From Palaemon carinicauda (taxonomy: Eukaryota; Arthropoda; Malacostraca; Decapoda; Palaemonidae): 64,000 nt of DNA. Positions 11,780-21,723 of this stretch are shown in pieces (within the stretch, counting starts at the first letter, position 1; each line of letters begins with the position of its first letter). Below the pieces are notes generated by a model. It saw only the letters and a program-made list of their open reading frames with translations, was not told where the DNA came from and searched no databases. Where the stretch lies: the NCBI RefSeq assembly GCF_036898095.1, contig NC_090739.1, positions 103,980,752 through 104,044,751 of the forward strand. Direction: 5' to 3'. A program made the position numbers and the translations under genes.

Positions 11780-12863
11780 TTGGCTGACTCCCTTAGGCCT
11801 TTTCATAGGAGAGATCCTGATGATAGTTCTTCTCCTCATTACCACTTACTTAGCAGAGGAGTTCCCAATGTTTCATATGTGAGACTTTTTAGTTTCAAAA
11901 ATAGGGAAATTAGCGATAATTTTCTAGTCTCCGATCCATTTCGGTGCCTGCCAGATATTGCGTTCGATCAGGAAGATGTGAAGCTGTACGATTCCTCTCC
12001 AGAGAGGAACAGCCTTCTCCTGGGGGAGGACTCCCCCAAATCCATAATGTAGTTGCTGTAAGCAGCCGGTCCAGGTTGCACCGAATCCGAGTGGGCAGAG
12101 TCTGAGTCTTGCTTTCTAGAGCCCCTGTCCCTAATCAGGAGGATTAATGACCCTGGCAAAGCCCCTAGATCACCAATTTAAGGCAGGGAACTAGCAACAG
12201 AGAAACTGTGCCATATCCCCCAGGGTTTGAGACAATGGTTAGAACTTCCTAAGGAAACAGTCGACAAGGTTGATCTGCAGGTATCAGATTCCCTGATAGG
12301 AGACCCATCATTTACAATTCTGTCACAATTTTGTTGATGCAGGAGATGCCATTTTGTGACTTAGGACTTTCATGCCTCTCTTCTGCCTCGGGACTCAGCA
12401 GTTTCTACACTAATCTGATCCATTTCAGCCAAGAAACTAGCTGCTCAGCACCTTATTTTCATGGTTTATGAAGCCTCCCCTCATTTTCATGGTTTAGGAG
12501 GCCGCCTGACTGGACCACTGGTCAGATACCATGGGATGCTTTGCCTCAAACTCAGACCTTTCTTATGCAGAGAAGAAGAGGCAGTTCACAGAATGCACTT
12601 GTTCTGAGGCAAAAGCTGTGTAATTTTTGGGTCACCAGGCAGCTAACCAGTGGGCCAACAGGAATCTAAATAAGCGAGATGTGGTTGCCTCCAAGTTCAC
12701 AAGGCAAGAAGACCGGGGGGAGGTAGGGAACTTCAAGAATTCCTTGGTTAAAGGTCCTTTACTGCTCCCCATAGAACTGGGAGAAATGGAGAAAATCCAA
12801 TCAGTGTTTACTTTTGCACCAGGCGGTGGTTTTCAGGACCTTTCAGCCTTCCCCATCCAATAA
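11780..12863 (+). pseudogene. DIRS-b: DIRS-like gag relic
   Basis: Several frames must be combined. The strongest segment, in the frame at 12627-12863, contains GHQAANQWANRNLNKRDVVA, residue-by-residue parallel to AHQVSNLWANSILKRRDAVA in the DIRS-d gag (about 24755-24815). Upstream, 12240-12470 reads in broken frames as a plausible gag core with SDSLIGDPSFTILSQF and a later KLAAQHLIF segment. The 11780-12052 frame may be its N-terminal part. No RT or recombinase belonging to this copy was found next to it. The many stops mark it as an old relic. Confidence 0.55.
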
Positions 12864-13949
12864 CAATATTAGGCTGTCTCCTCCATCTAGACAAGTTTCT
12901 GGATCAGCCTCTAGAGTCTAGACCATAGACAAGCAGACATACACTCCCCTTACATAGGCTCCCCTTAGGAATACTACCCATGTGCTAGTATTTTGTGTGC
13001 TAAATTCTCATGTGCTAGGTCACCATGTACTAAGGTTCCATGCGCAAGGTCCCAACTCATAAACCACTCACAAGTAGTCTCACATGTAGCTAGGTCTCTA
13101 AGTGCTTACAGTACTCCTTTTCTTTGAGTTTGTCATAATCATGCTTGCCCCATACAGGGTCTTCACAAGCTCACACACATAACACACTCATTCTCCTTGT
13201 GCCAGCTAAAGAGCTATGTCTTCACATGAATGTTCTTCAGGGGACAATTTTATGCGAATCCATTCACCTCTTATGCTTTCACACTTCACACGAATCCTTT
13301 GTATTAGACAACCAGGAGGGATTGAAAGGTTAGAGCTTGCAGTTGATATCCTTCCTCCTCTTCCTATCGCTCGAGGTCCTTTGCGGGTAGTTTAAGGCAT
13401 CCAGATGTTCCACCTAGTAGATGCCCTTCACCTTAGTATCCTGCCCCTGCAAAAAAGGAAAGGCCTTTCTGTGCACATAAATTGGTGAGCTGGAGATTGT
13501 TCCCCATTTGTGTAGAGGCTTCATCAGACTATCATAGAGACTATTCATGCTTGGTTGACAGACCACCCAAGGACACACATGTCTGCAGGTCCTCTTCATG
13601 CACTTCTGTGAGTCCTTCAGTGGTATAGGCCTCAGCCATGTCACCCAATATACACACGAGGGCAAAAGGCTCCACCTTGGCTATATAGGAAGCAAACTGA
13701 TTGCTGTTGTTCCAGCGGTTTCATTGTACCAATCAGGTTTGATCTTGGGCTCCAAGAGGAAATAGACAAAACCACAGGACCTTCCACCAGATCATGGAAA
13801 GACCTCTTAAGAGTCCAGAGACACCCTTGACTTTTTGGCACCTGACTCCAGACCAGTACCAGTGGGAAAGAAAATCCTGAGATGAAATCTAATTTCATCA
13901 AGGTCTTGTTTTGCATCTGACAGATCAATGACTTTAGGAGACAAATAAA
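12864..13949. other. No recognised gene
   Basis: Stops in all frames. 13000-13110 has loose repetition of CATGTGCTAGGTC-like words without a fixed period. Minus-strand frames at 13414-13928 show no motifs. Confidence 0.45.
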
Positions 13950-14411
13950 TCATGAGTCAAGGTAGGATAACCTCCATTTATTGTTGCTTCGGTTTGAGGC
14001 CCGTCCTAGAGTTGCCTTGGTTAGAGCTTGTTCAACTTACTCTACATAGCATAGATTCCCAGATCTTTGGGCCAAGGAACTTAGAACGGTTGAGTCACTC
14101 AAGCAATATCTTGCCTCCCACACTCTCTGGTTAAAAGAGGTTTATAGTCCTTGGGAGACCAGCCTTTTCTACATCCAGTTGATGCTGCTGTGGAGAATCT
14201 GACTCCAGGAACTTCAATTTAGAGACTCATGAAAGGGGGAATTGTGTTCTGGGCATCTGAGTCTGCAACTATGGAAGTCTTTAACATAGCAGGCCTCCAG
14301 GTGACTTCCTGGTTAGATAACATCATGATTTCTCACCGGCATGGTTTTTACAGTCACTAAGAGCGACACCTTTTTAATGCATCCGTCAGTCAACAAGTGG
14401 GATAACTGGGT
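13950..14411 (+). pseudogene. DIRS-c gag, left part (interrupted by the Gypsy element)
   Basis: Broken frames align with the DIRS-d gag. An ILPPTL segment near 14110 parallels LLPPPR. Then, after a frame change, EVFNIAGLQVTSWLDN near 14280 parallels the AMQATSWLDV region of DIRS-d. Then comes SVNKWDNWV just before the Gypsy LTR, parallel to QVSNLWANSI. Immediately beyond the Gypsy 3' LTR the gag resumes with FKWRDAV, parallel to LKRRDAV. The two halves were therefore one frame before the insertion. The reading needs at least two stops to be ignored, so it is dead. Confidence 0.65.
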
Positions 14412-14657
14412 TCTACACCTCTCATATTTTGTACACTCGTACTCTGTAACAGTTTTGATTTTTCATCTCATCACTCCCTCTTCCCTGCACTAATATAGAC
14501 CAACTTGTGTTATCATGTTAGTTCATGCTTTTTCATGTTTGAATTTTTATGACATTCTTGCTCGCACATTGTTATATATAAATTCGATGATTGTTTGATA
14601 AAGTTTAGTTGCATTCACCTCGCCTCTCAATTATCACCTTACAGGTGCCACCACACA
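14412..14657 (+). repeat. Gypsy 5' LTR
   Basis: Aligns with 17993-18281 over GTAACxGTTTTGATTTTTxAT, GACCAACTTGTGTTATCATG, TGATTGTTTxATAAAGxTTAG and the end CACACA. The exact start is uncertain because the first about 20 bases are diverged. The AATAAAG/ATAAAG word near the end is a candidate polyadenylation signal. Confidence 0.8.
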
Positions 14658-14675
14658 TTGGTGACCAGCGGAGTG
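14658..14675 (+). promoter_or_regulatory. Putative primer-binding site of the Gypsy element
   Basis: TTGGTGACCAGCGGAGTG directly follows the 5' LTR. It contains TGG, expected opposite a tRNA 3' CCA end. The matching tRNA was not identified. Confidence 0.5.
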
Positions 14676-14724
14676 TCCGCTCCCTCCCGCCGGCCCCTTC
14701 ACTGCTCTGCCCTACTGTTTAAAG

Positions 14725-14937
14725 GTGCCGCCAACCGAATCTGCCTCTAAGGCAAGCGGAGAAGCATTCGTCTGGTTCCAGCGTCCTGAAGTCCAGTTTT
14801 GCATGAAGGGCATGACTCAGTCAAGCACCAAAGCAGATTATGTTCTCGCAGCAATCCCCGAGGACCTTTTCTCTGAAATTTCTGATTGGCTTTGCGAGCA
14901 AGGGTACACCCCAATAGGGTATGACAAAACTTTTTAG
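14725..14937 (+). pseudogene. Gypsy gag N-terminal fragment
   Basis: About 70 codons carry the Gypsy gag signature of a substrate block followed by FVWFQRPEVQFCMKG, TKADYVLAAIP and YTPIGYD. No ATG is present at the start and the frame ends at a stop at 14935. Most of the capsid and the whole zinc-knuckle region are missing before the protease begins near 15060, so this is an internal deletion derivative. The family role is particle formation around the element RNA. Confidence 0.7.
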
Positions 14938-15059
14938 CTCTCAGCAACCGTTGCAAAGAAATGTGTGAATGGTTGTCAGTGCCCCAAAAACATGTAAGTA
15001 AGCCATTGCTTGCAGTGGTGGCCTTCCCTATCACTATTATTTTCTTTTTACAGGATGCA

Positions 15060-15300
15060 AGTACGGACGTGTGATTTTTTGTTGACACGGGTGTTTGCCG
15101 TTCTCTTCTGCCAAGGCCACTCTCCAGAAAACGACGTAGTCTATCTAAATCTGTTGACTTCCGCCTGGTAGCTAGCTGCCACCGGATCTGCGATACCCAC
15201 CCACAGTTATGAAACCCTTACATTATAGTTTGGAAGCGCCAAATATATTTGGAAGTTTCTTGTTGCTGACGTGATATTGTCAATCCTCGCTGCGGCTTTC
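15060..15300 (+). pseudogene. Gypsy aspartic protease fragment
   Basis: FFVDTGVCRSLLPR is encoded around 15078-15110, with the catalytic DTG triplet at 15084-15092. The domain is short and its frame is lost by about 15200. In the family it cleaves the Gag-Pol precursor. Confidence 0.65.
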
Positions 15301-15477
15301 CTCTCACATTTCCACCATCTGGTTGATGTAGCTCACCGACATCTCCAACCCACCCCCTCTGACCTCGCTCTCCACATTAGCGCACCCACGAATGCCTACC
15401 CCCACCTCCTCATGTCGTATCCGAAAGTTTTCCATCCAAAACTTCTTCAAACGTCCACAGTTCCCACCTAACACAGT

Positions 15478-16111
15478 GTTTATCACCCTATCAAGACGAT
15501 GGGGCCCCCAGTATTTGTCAGATTCAGGCGTCTGGCACCGAATCGTTTGGCAGCCGCTAGACAAACATTCGCCGAAATGGAAGAAATGGGCCTTTGCCAA
15601 AAGGCCACAAGCCCATGGTCGTCACTCTTACGCAAATCGTCCTGAAGAAAGATGGCTCTTTGCGTCCATATGGGGATTAAAGGTCCCGGTACATGCTGAA
15701 AGAACCAGATCACTACCCCTCCCAAACATCGCCAACATGACCTCATACTTGCACAAAGCGAAGGTTTTCTCAACACTCCACCTCCTGAAAAGGTATTATC
15801 AGGTGCCCTTAAACCCAGGAGACATACCCCAAGACCGCCATCACCACCTCCTTCAATACATATACCTTCAATTACTCCTGTTTTGGCCTTCGTATTACTG
15901 GGGCCACTTTCAACGCCTCATGGATTGCATCTTAGGGGACCTCCCCTTCTGTGTATGTTATGTGGATGACATACTTGTGTTCTCTTCCTCCAAAGAGGTA
16001 CACCTCTGTCACCTACGCATCGTGCTTGACTGCCAACAACAGAATGGCCTTGTAGTCCGGTACGACAAGTGTATCTGTGGCGCCAATGAAGTATTGTTCT
16101 TAGGGCGCTGA
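15478..16111 (+). pseudogene. Gypsy reverse transcriptase
   Basis: The RT starts in one frame (RLAPNRLAAARQTFAEME) and moves to another by about 15690. There it reads LPNIANMTSYLHKAKVFSTLH, LKRYYQVPLNPGDIPQ and, near the end, FCVCYVDDILVFSSS with the YVDD catalytic box at 15959-15970. The first catalytic Asp of the palm (normally LDLL in this family) reads LHLL here, a probable loss-of-function change. A TGA at 16109-16111 ends the frame before the connection to RNase H. Together with the frameshifts, this copy cannot make a working enzyme. Confidence 0.85.
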
Positions 16112-16843
16112 ATCACTCCTGAAGGAGTCCACTCCCTCCCTGAGAAGGTAGCAGTCATTCCAAACTTCCCCATGCCCTTGACTGTCAAAGCAGTGCAAGA
16201 ATTCTTGGGCATGATTAACTATTACCACTTACTCCCTCTATGCCTCAAGGGTAAGCCAAAAGATCTGAAATGAGGCCCCCTTCAAGTAGCAGCCTTCTGA
16301 AATGCAAAGATTGCCCTATCAACCGCTGCTGCTCTCCCTTTTCCTGTGCCACAAACACCTATCCTTCTCTCCCCCGATGCCAGAGACGTCGCTATTGGTG
16401 CAGTACTCGAACAGGTGGTAAACAGCTCACCCCGTCCAATGGCCTTCTTCAGTAGAAAACTGTCCAAGGCGGAATCTGGCTACTCTACCTTCGACCGCAA
16501 ATTGCTGGAGGTGCACTTGGCTGTCCATCACTTTTGCTACTTCCTGGAAGTTATGCCCTTTGTCATTCGCGCAGACCACATGCCTCTGGTGCCACCCTTC
16601 ACTCGACAGTCTGATGCCTGGTCCGCCCGTCAACATCGACATCTCTCTTCCGTGTCTGAATACAATTGCACCCTTCAACACGTCCCTGGGAAAGTGAATC
16701 CAGTTGCCGATGTCCTGTCAAGAAACACATTGGCCGCCATTCACTTGGGATGGGATGACAACGCCTTGGCAGAAGCCCAACGAAAGGATCCAGAGTACCA
16801 GGTAAGTAGGACATCTTGCACATCCAGAGTACCAAGTAAGTAG
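16112..16843 (+). pseudogene. Gypsy RNase H domain
   Basis: After the in-frame stop at 16109 the thumb/connection reads EFLGMINYYHLLP. An open stretch at 16346-16843 then encodes TPILLSPDARDVAIGAVLEQ, AFFSRKLSKAESGYSTFDR, KLLEVHLAVHHF, RADHMPL and HVPGKVNPVADVLSR, the standard Ty3/Gypsy RNase H block order. The first acidic residue (D in SPDAR) and ADH are present. The frame ends inside a 34-bp tandem repeat at 16790-16891. Confidence 0.85.
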
Positions 16844-16891
16844 GACATCTTGCACATCCAGAGTACCAGGTAAGTAGGACATCTTGCACAT
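16790..16891. repeat. 34-bp tandem triplication
   Basis: CCAGAGTACCAGGTAAGTAG starts units at 16790, 16824 and 16858. Because 34 is not a multiple of three, each unit shifts the pol frame between RNase H and integrase. Confidence 0.95.
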
Positions 16892-16909
16892 CCCTCTGTT
16901 GGGAAGATG

Positions 16910-17980
16910 GCCCCCTCAGTGACTCCTAACACCACCCTCCTCTGTGAGGTCAGTACTGGTAGACCTAGACCTAGGATACCTGCTCCTATGTTTCGACAGG
17001 TGTTTGACTTCATTTGTGGCCTTTCACATCCCTCCCTATCTACTGCATAGCTACTGAAGACTAAGTTCATTTGGCATGGTATTGCTAAAGATGCTAAGGA
17101 TTGGGTCTGCACCTGTACTGCATGCCAAACTTCAAAGGTACATTGACCCACGGATTCAGGAGTGGGCACCTTTTCTCAACCTCACCGTCAGTTTGCCCAC
17201 ACCCACACCACAAGGACATCATTAACTGTTTACCATCATCGACCGCTCCACTTGTTGGCCTGAAGCCATATCCATGAAAACTGCAATGTTCGCCTCTTGT
17301 ACATCTGCCTTACTCTCAGGATGGATAGCGAGATTTGGTTTCCCTGAGCATATTACTTCTGACAGGGGTACCACTTTCACCTCTTAATTGTGGACATCAT
17401 TAGTAAACCTCCTGGGCATCACCGCCTACAACCTTGCTGCCAACGGAATGGTTGAATGTTTTCATCATGCCCTCAAAACTGCTTTGATGTCCCACTGCAA
17501 GGACTCCACTTTGTTTACCCAGCTTCCATGGGTTCTCCTGGGACTAAGAACCACTCCTAAAGATGCTCTGGATGTCTCGGCAGCTGAAATGGTATATAGG
17601 GACCCGTTGGTCATTCCTGCCGATTTTTTCTGTCTACAGTCTCCTCCAACAAACTCCAACACCTACATCATGTTGTGGGAAAATTTACTCCATGCCGCCA
17701 GACTTACAAGCCCCCAGCTAAGCAACACATACCAGCATTTGTGTTCGACAACATACGTTTGCCTGTGCAACAACACTAACAAGCCATCGCTACCGCCCCC
17801 TTACACGGGCCCTTTCCTTGTAATCTGTCGTACGTCAAAGGCTTTCTGCATCATCATCCATCACAAAGAAGACTGGGTCTCCATTTACTGCCTAAAACTT
17901 ACATATTTCCTGCCAGATGACCTGCCTACAGTACACCTCTCTAAAGTAGGGTGCCCTATTTCACATGTATGTAATTTTCA
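16910..17980 (+). pseudogene. Gypsy integrase, broken
   Basis: Fragments in successive frames carry the integrase signatures. The HHCC zinc block reads LSHPSLST through KFIWHGIAKDAKDWV to CTACQTSKV (about 17015-17140). The core reads IDRSTCWPEA, HITSDRGTTFTS and AYNLAANGMVECFHHALK (17240-17490), so both Asp regions and the Glu region are recognisable. The C-terminal part, 17388-18077, runs on through ALDVSAAEMVYRDPLVIPADF to a chromodomain-free tail. Stops at 17047, 17384 and elsewhere break it. Confidence 0.8.
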
Positions 17981-17992
17981 AGGGGGAAGCCA

Positions 17993-18281
17993 TGTACCGC
18001 ACTTGTTTCATACACTTTTGTACACTGTAACGGTTTTGATTTTTTATCTTATCACTCCCTCTTCACTTTTGTTATAGACCAACTTGTGTTATCATGCTAG
18101 TTCATGCTTTTTCATGTTTGAATTTTTTTTGTGATGTTCCAACTTGTGTTATCGTGCTAGTTCATGCTTTTTCATGTTTGAATTTTTGTGACATTCTGTG
18201 TATAAACTTGATGATTGTTTAATAAAGCTTAGTTGGATTCACCTCTCCTCTCAGTTATCACCTAACTGTTGTCTCCACACA
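17993..18281 (+). repeat. Gypsy 3' LTR with 60-bp internal duplication
   Basis: Starts TGTACCGCAC after the purine tract GGGGGAAG and ends CCACACA. The segment beginning CCAACTTGTGTTATC occurs at 18079 and again at 18139. The 5' LTR has only one copy. Confidence 0.85.
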
Positions 18282-18766
18282 GTTTTCAAATGGAGGGATG
18301 CAGTAGATGCCAAATATGCGAGGCAAATTGGTCAACAGATTACCCTTGCACTATGGAACTTGTCAGTGCTGCATAACCCAGCTCTTTTTTCATCTGATGA
18401 AGTGGACGACATGGTAGAAAACTGAAGGAAGACAAATCATGACTCCATCTTCCATCATGCAGTCACCTTCTAAAAATCCCTCGAAGATATCTACTAGATC
18501 ATCAGCTACATCCCTTCTGAAGTTAGCCATGAAATGGTTGTCAGCAATATTGAGGGCTAAGTCAGCTCCTTCAACCTCTTCTACCTCTTCTAGAGGCATG
18601 GATTCTATCCTGTTTCTTTCAACCCCACCCCTCTCTGGCCATTTCAGGAGAGGTAGGGGTATGAGAGGAGGTAGAAGATAGCAGGAACAGTAGTCCTATC
18701 ATCCTGCTGCCATGGAATGGGTGATGCTGTTGGGCAAGGTGGCAGCATTATGGAGCCAAAGACTGG
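18282..18766 (+). pseudogene. DIRS-c gag C-terminal part and RT start
   Basis: Begins FKWRDAVDAKYARQ directly after the Gypsy LTR and continues to a candidate FSSDEVDDMVE helix parallel to FEPKDVEQAAE of DIRS-d. It ends in a basic Gly/Arg tail (RRGRGMRGGRR) near 18680, as DIRS gag proteins do. Bases 18735-18766 (AAGGTGGCAGCATTATGG) parallel the RT lead-in of DIRS-d at 25213 (CAGGTGGCAGCAACTCCGG). The sequence then breaks into the non-LTR element and resumes at 29293. Confidence 0.65.
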
Positions 18767-19742
18767 TCTTCATGCAAATATTCAAGACCTTACAGTTGCG
18801 TCCAAACAGTATCATATTCTTTTGTGCTCAGAAACTCTGGTTTCTAATATGAGGCACTCATCTGAGCTCCTTATAACTGGTTTTAAGAAGCCAATAATGT
18901 TGAAACGTGATGCCATCCCTAGGGCCAGGGGAATGGCTGTGTATATTAGGACTGAGTACCCTGCTTCTCATAAGTCCTGCTATCAATGTGGATGTCATGA
19001 GATTCGGGCAATAAAAGTTTGTGGAAGGCATAACAGGTTTTATTTGTGTTCGATCTACCGGAATCCAGACATGGATGATTCCATCTTTGATTGTCTTCTT
19101 ACCATTATGGCTAAGATACAAGAAGATGATAGAAAGGCTTCATTTGTCTTTGCTGGTGATTTTAATGCTCACCATAGGGAGTGGTTAAGTTCTATCTCTC
19201 CTACCGATCGCCATGGCTTAAGAGCTTTAGACTTTGCCTCTGACTCAGGCTGTGAGCAAATCATAAATGAAGCTACCAACAGGTCTGGTAATTGCTTGGA
19301 CCTCGTATACACTGACTCCCCTGGCGTTATAACTAGTAAGGTTGGCTCTCCAGTCGGGACATCTGATCATGCCTTGATTTCATTAGTAGTGAAGACTGAG
19401 CAGCCTGTCCCTGATATATCAAACTCTTGTAAAATTTATATGAAATCCCAAGCAGACTGGAATGGGATTTTGCATGATCTGTTGTGCTTGAATTGGTCAC
19501 AATTATATAGTAGTGTAGATCCTGTTGTCCCTTTGAATGAGAATATAGTCAACATAATTGATAGGCGTATCCCTTCTCGTGTGCTAAGGTACCGAGTAAA
19601 GGACAAACCGTGCTTCAATGATGCTTGTAGACGTGCTTATTTGGAGAAGCAGGAGGCCTATCTTTGGAAGGGTAACAGATCAGATTTGACCTGGAATAAC
19701 TATACTCAGCTTCGAGCTTTTGCTCAGAGAGTTTATTCCTAA
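18767..19742 (+). pseudogene. Non-LTR APE-type endonuclease domain
   Basis: Open from LHANIQDL (18767; the part before it is DIRS-c sequence) to a TAA at 19740-19742. Endonuclease/exonuclease/phosphatase blocks are visible in order: ILLCSETLVSN, MAVYIRTEY, FYLCSIYRNPD, FVFAGDFNAHHREW (the catalytic D-N), NCLDLVYTD and VGTSDHALISL (the SDH catalytic block). The N-terminal strand with the first catalytic Asn is cut off. The family enzyme nicks the target to prime reverse transcription. Confidence 0.88.
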
Positions 19743-20063
19743 ACTGAAAAGGAGTACAATTTACCCATAAAAGAAACCCTTTCTGGTACAACTCAGGAAC
19801 ATGGTGGTCTACCCTTAAATCTGCAGTCTTTGGTGTAGATACAACAGTTCCTCCTTTACTTAAACCAGATTGCTCAGTCATTCACTGACCAAAGGAAAAG
19901 GCAACCCTTTTGGCTGATGTTTTTGACAGTAAACAGAGTAATGAAAAACTTGAATTTCCTCATTCATGTTTTCCCGAGGCTAAACTAACTAGTTTAGCTT
20001 TTTGATCTCTTGAAATTAAAGCTCTGTTGATGGACCTTGATGCTTTTAGAGGTGTAGACCCAA

Positions 20064-21389
20064 ATGGTATTTTTCCATTGTTTTTTTATAAAGACAGCAG
20101 ATTTCTTAGCTCCAAAGTTATCTGTTATTTTGCGCAAGTTAGCAATTAGAGGAGCTTTTAGCACTTGTTTGAGAATTGGTAATGTTACTCCTCTATGTAA
20201 ATGTGTTTGTGGTAGCTCAAATCCCACTGATTACCACCCAATTTCCATAACTCCCATATTATCTAAAGTTTTTGAGCGTCTTCTGGCAAAACGTCCTAAT
20301 AGGTTTGCTGAAGGTAATCATCTATTCCCTAGTTTGCAATTTGGTTTTCGTAAAGGCCTTGGAGCATGTGATGCCCTTCTTACAATCTCCAATGCTGTAC
20401 AGAAATCCCTTGATTGTGGTCAGGAAGTTTGTATGATTGGCCTTGATTTTAGTGCTGCCTTTGACCGTGTTAATCATGAGGCCCTTGTTTTCAAACTGAA
20501 ACAGTTGGGAGTGGGTGGGTCGTTTCTTAGCATTATTATTGATTTTTTAAGTAATAGATCTCAAAGAGTTGTTGTTGATGGGCACCATAGTGAGTATAGG
20601 AATGTGATATCCGGTGTTCCACAGGGTAGTGTTCTTGGCCCATTACTGTACTCTTCGTACTATATACACATGACATGTGGTTTGGCCTAGAAAACAAGCT
20701 TGTTGCATATGCAGGTGATGCTACTCTCTTTGCATCAATTCCATCCCCTGAATGTAGATCTGGGGTTTGTGAATCTCTTAATAGAGATTTAGCTAAAATT
20801 AGTGCATGGTGCAAATTGTGGGGTATGAAGTTGAATCCTAACAAAACTCAAAGTATGATTGTAAGTAGGTATAGGATGGTGGCTCCTCAACATCCGGATC
20901 TCAGTATTGATAATGTTTCTTTAAATTTGCATGAATCTTTTAAAATTTTAGGTGTGATTCTCGACAGCAAATTTACTTTTGAGAAACATATTAGGTCTGT
21001 GTCTTCTTCAATTGCACAAAAAATTTGGCTTTTGAGAAAGTCTTACAAGATTTTTGGTGATCAGTCTATTCTGAAGAAGTGTTTTAATTCTTTCATTCTA
21101 CCTTGTTTTGAGTAATGTTCTCCTGTTTGGTCTTCAGCTGCTGATTCACATCTTGATTTGTTGGACAGAAACTTACGGTCTATTAAATTTCTTATTCCTG
21201 ATCTAGATATTAATCTTTGGCACCGTCGTTCAATTAATTCATTATGCATGTTACATAAGATTTTTCATAACTCTGACCATCCTTTACATTCAGATCTCCC
21301 GGGACAATTCTATCCTGTTCATAATACTAGGCAGGCATTTAATTCCAATAGCCAGGCCTTCTCCATCATGAGGCTCAATACTACACAGT
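20064..21389 (+). pseudogene. Non-LTR reverse transcriptase, interrupted
   Basis: Reads TDYHPISITPILSKVFERLLAK, LQFGFRKGLGACDALL, MIGLDFSAAFDRVNHEAL (first catalytic Asp) and SGVPQGSVLGPLL to about 20655. A frameshift follows, then LVAYAGDATLF near 20700. The catalytic YADD box is YAGD, one of the two metal-binding Asp being replaced by Gly. A TAA at 21113-21115 interrupts the thumb. The same frame then continues to NTTQF at 21389, where DIRS-d is inserted, and resumes at 28887 with SFIPAVTKLWNDLP. Non-functional. Confidence 0.87.
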
Positions 21390-21570
21390 TTGTTCCGTAA
21401 CTGAAATACAAACCACGCTATTTAATATGGGTATTACTTTCGGCGTAGCTGAAATGACGAGCCATTAGAATTTTAACGAGGGATTACTACCCCCTCGCTA
21501 GTTAGCGAGGGGGTAGGGAGGGGTAGCTTGCTACCCCTCCCCCCTCACACACCTGTGAATACTTCACTTT
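21390..21570 (+). repeat. DIRS-d left inverted terminal repeat
   Basis: Reverse complement of 28683-28886 from about 21420 inward. It contains two adjacent perfect hairpins: CCCCCTCGCTAGTTAGCGAGGGGG at 21490-21513 and one with arms GGAGGGGTAGC at 21517-21540. The outermost about 30 bases are not complementary between the ends, which is typical of DIRS tips. Confidence 0.9.
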
Positions 21571-21723
21571 GCTTTTGGCTTGGGTGACAATCAGACGTGT
21601 CTGCTCCCACCCTCGCTTATGGACAGCCTTTGATCTTGTTTTTGCTTTTTCTTGTCAGTGTGTTTGGAAGTTGGCCTCTATCATGCGGAAGAGTCCCGGC
21701 TTACCTGACCTCCCTTGTGGTAC

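Larger units (their letters stand above)
14412..18281 (+). mobile_element. Gypsy-type LTR retrotransposon, degenerate
   Basis: Order is LTR, primer-binding-like site, gag, protease, RT, RNase H, integrase, purine-rich tract (17980-17990), LTR, which is the Ty3/Gypsy order. Length is about 3.87 kb; complete elements of this type usually exceed 5 kb, so internal gag/protease sequence has been lost. All ORFs contain frameshifts or stops. The two LTRs differ by substitutions and by a 60-base tandem duplication in the 3' copy, which argues for an old insertion. It sits inside the DIRS-c gag. The flanks share only a short GTT overlap, so the target duplication cannot be fixed exactly. Confidence 0.88.
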
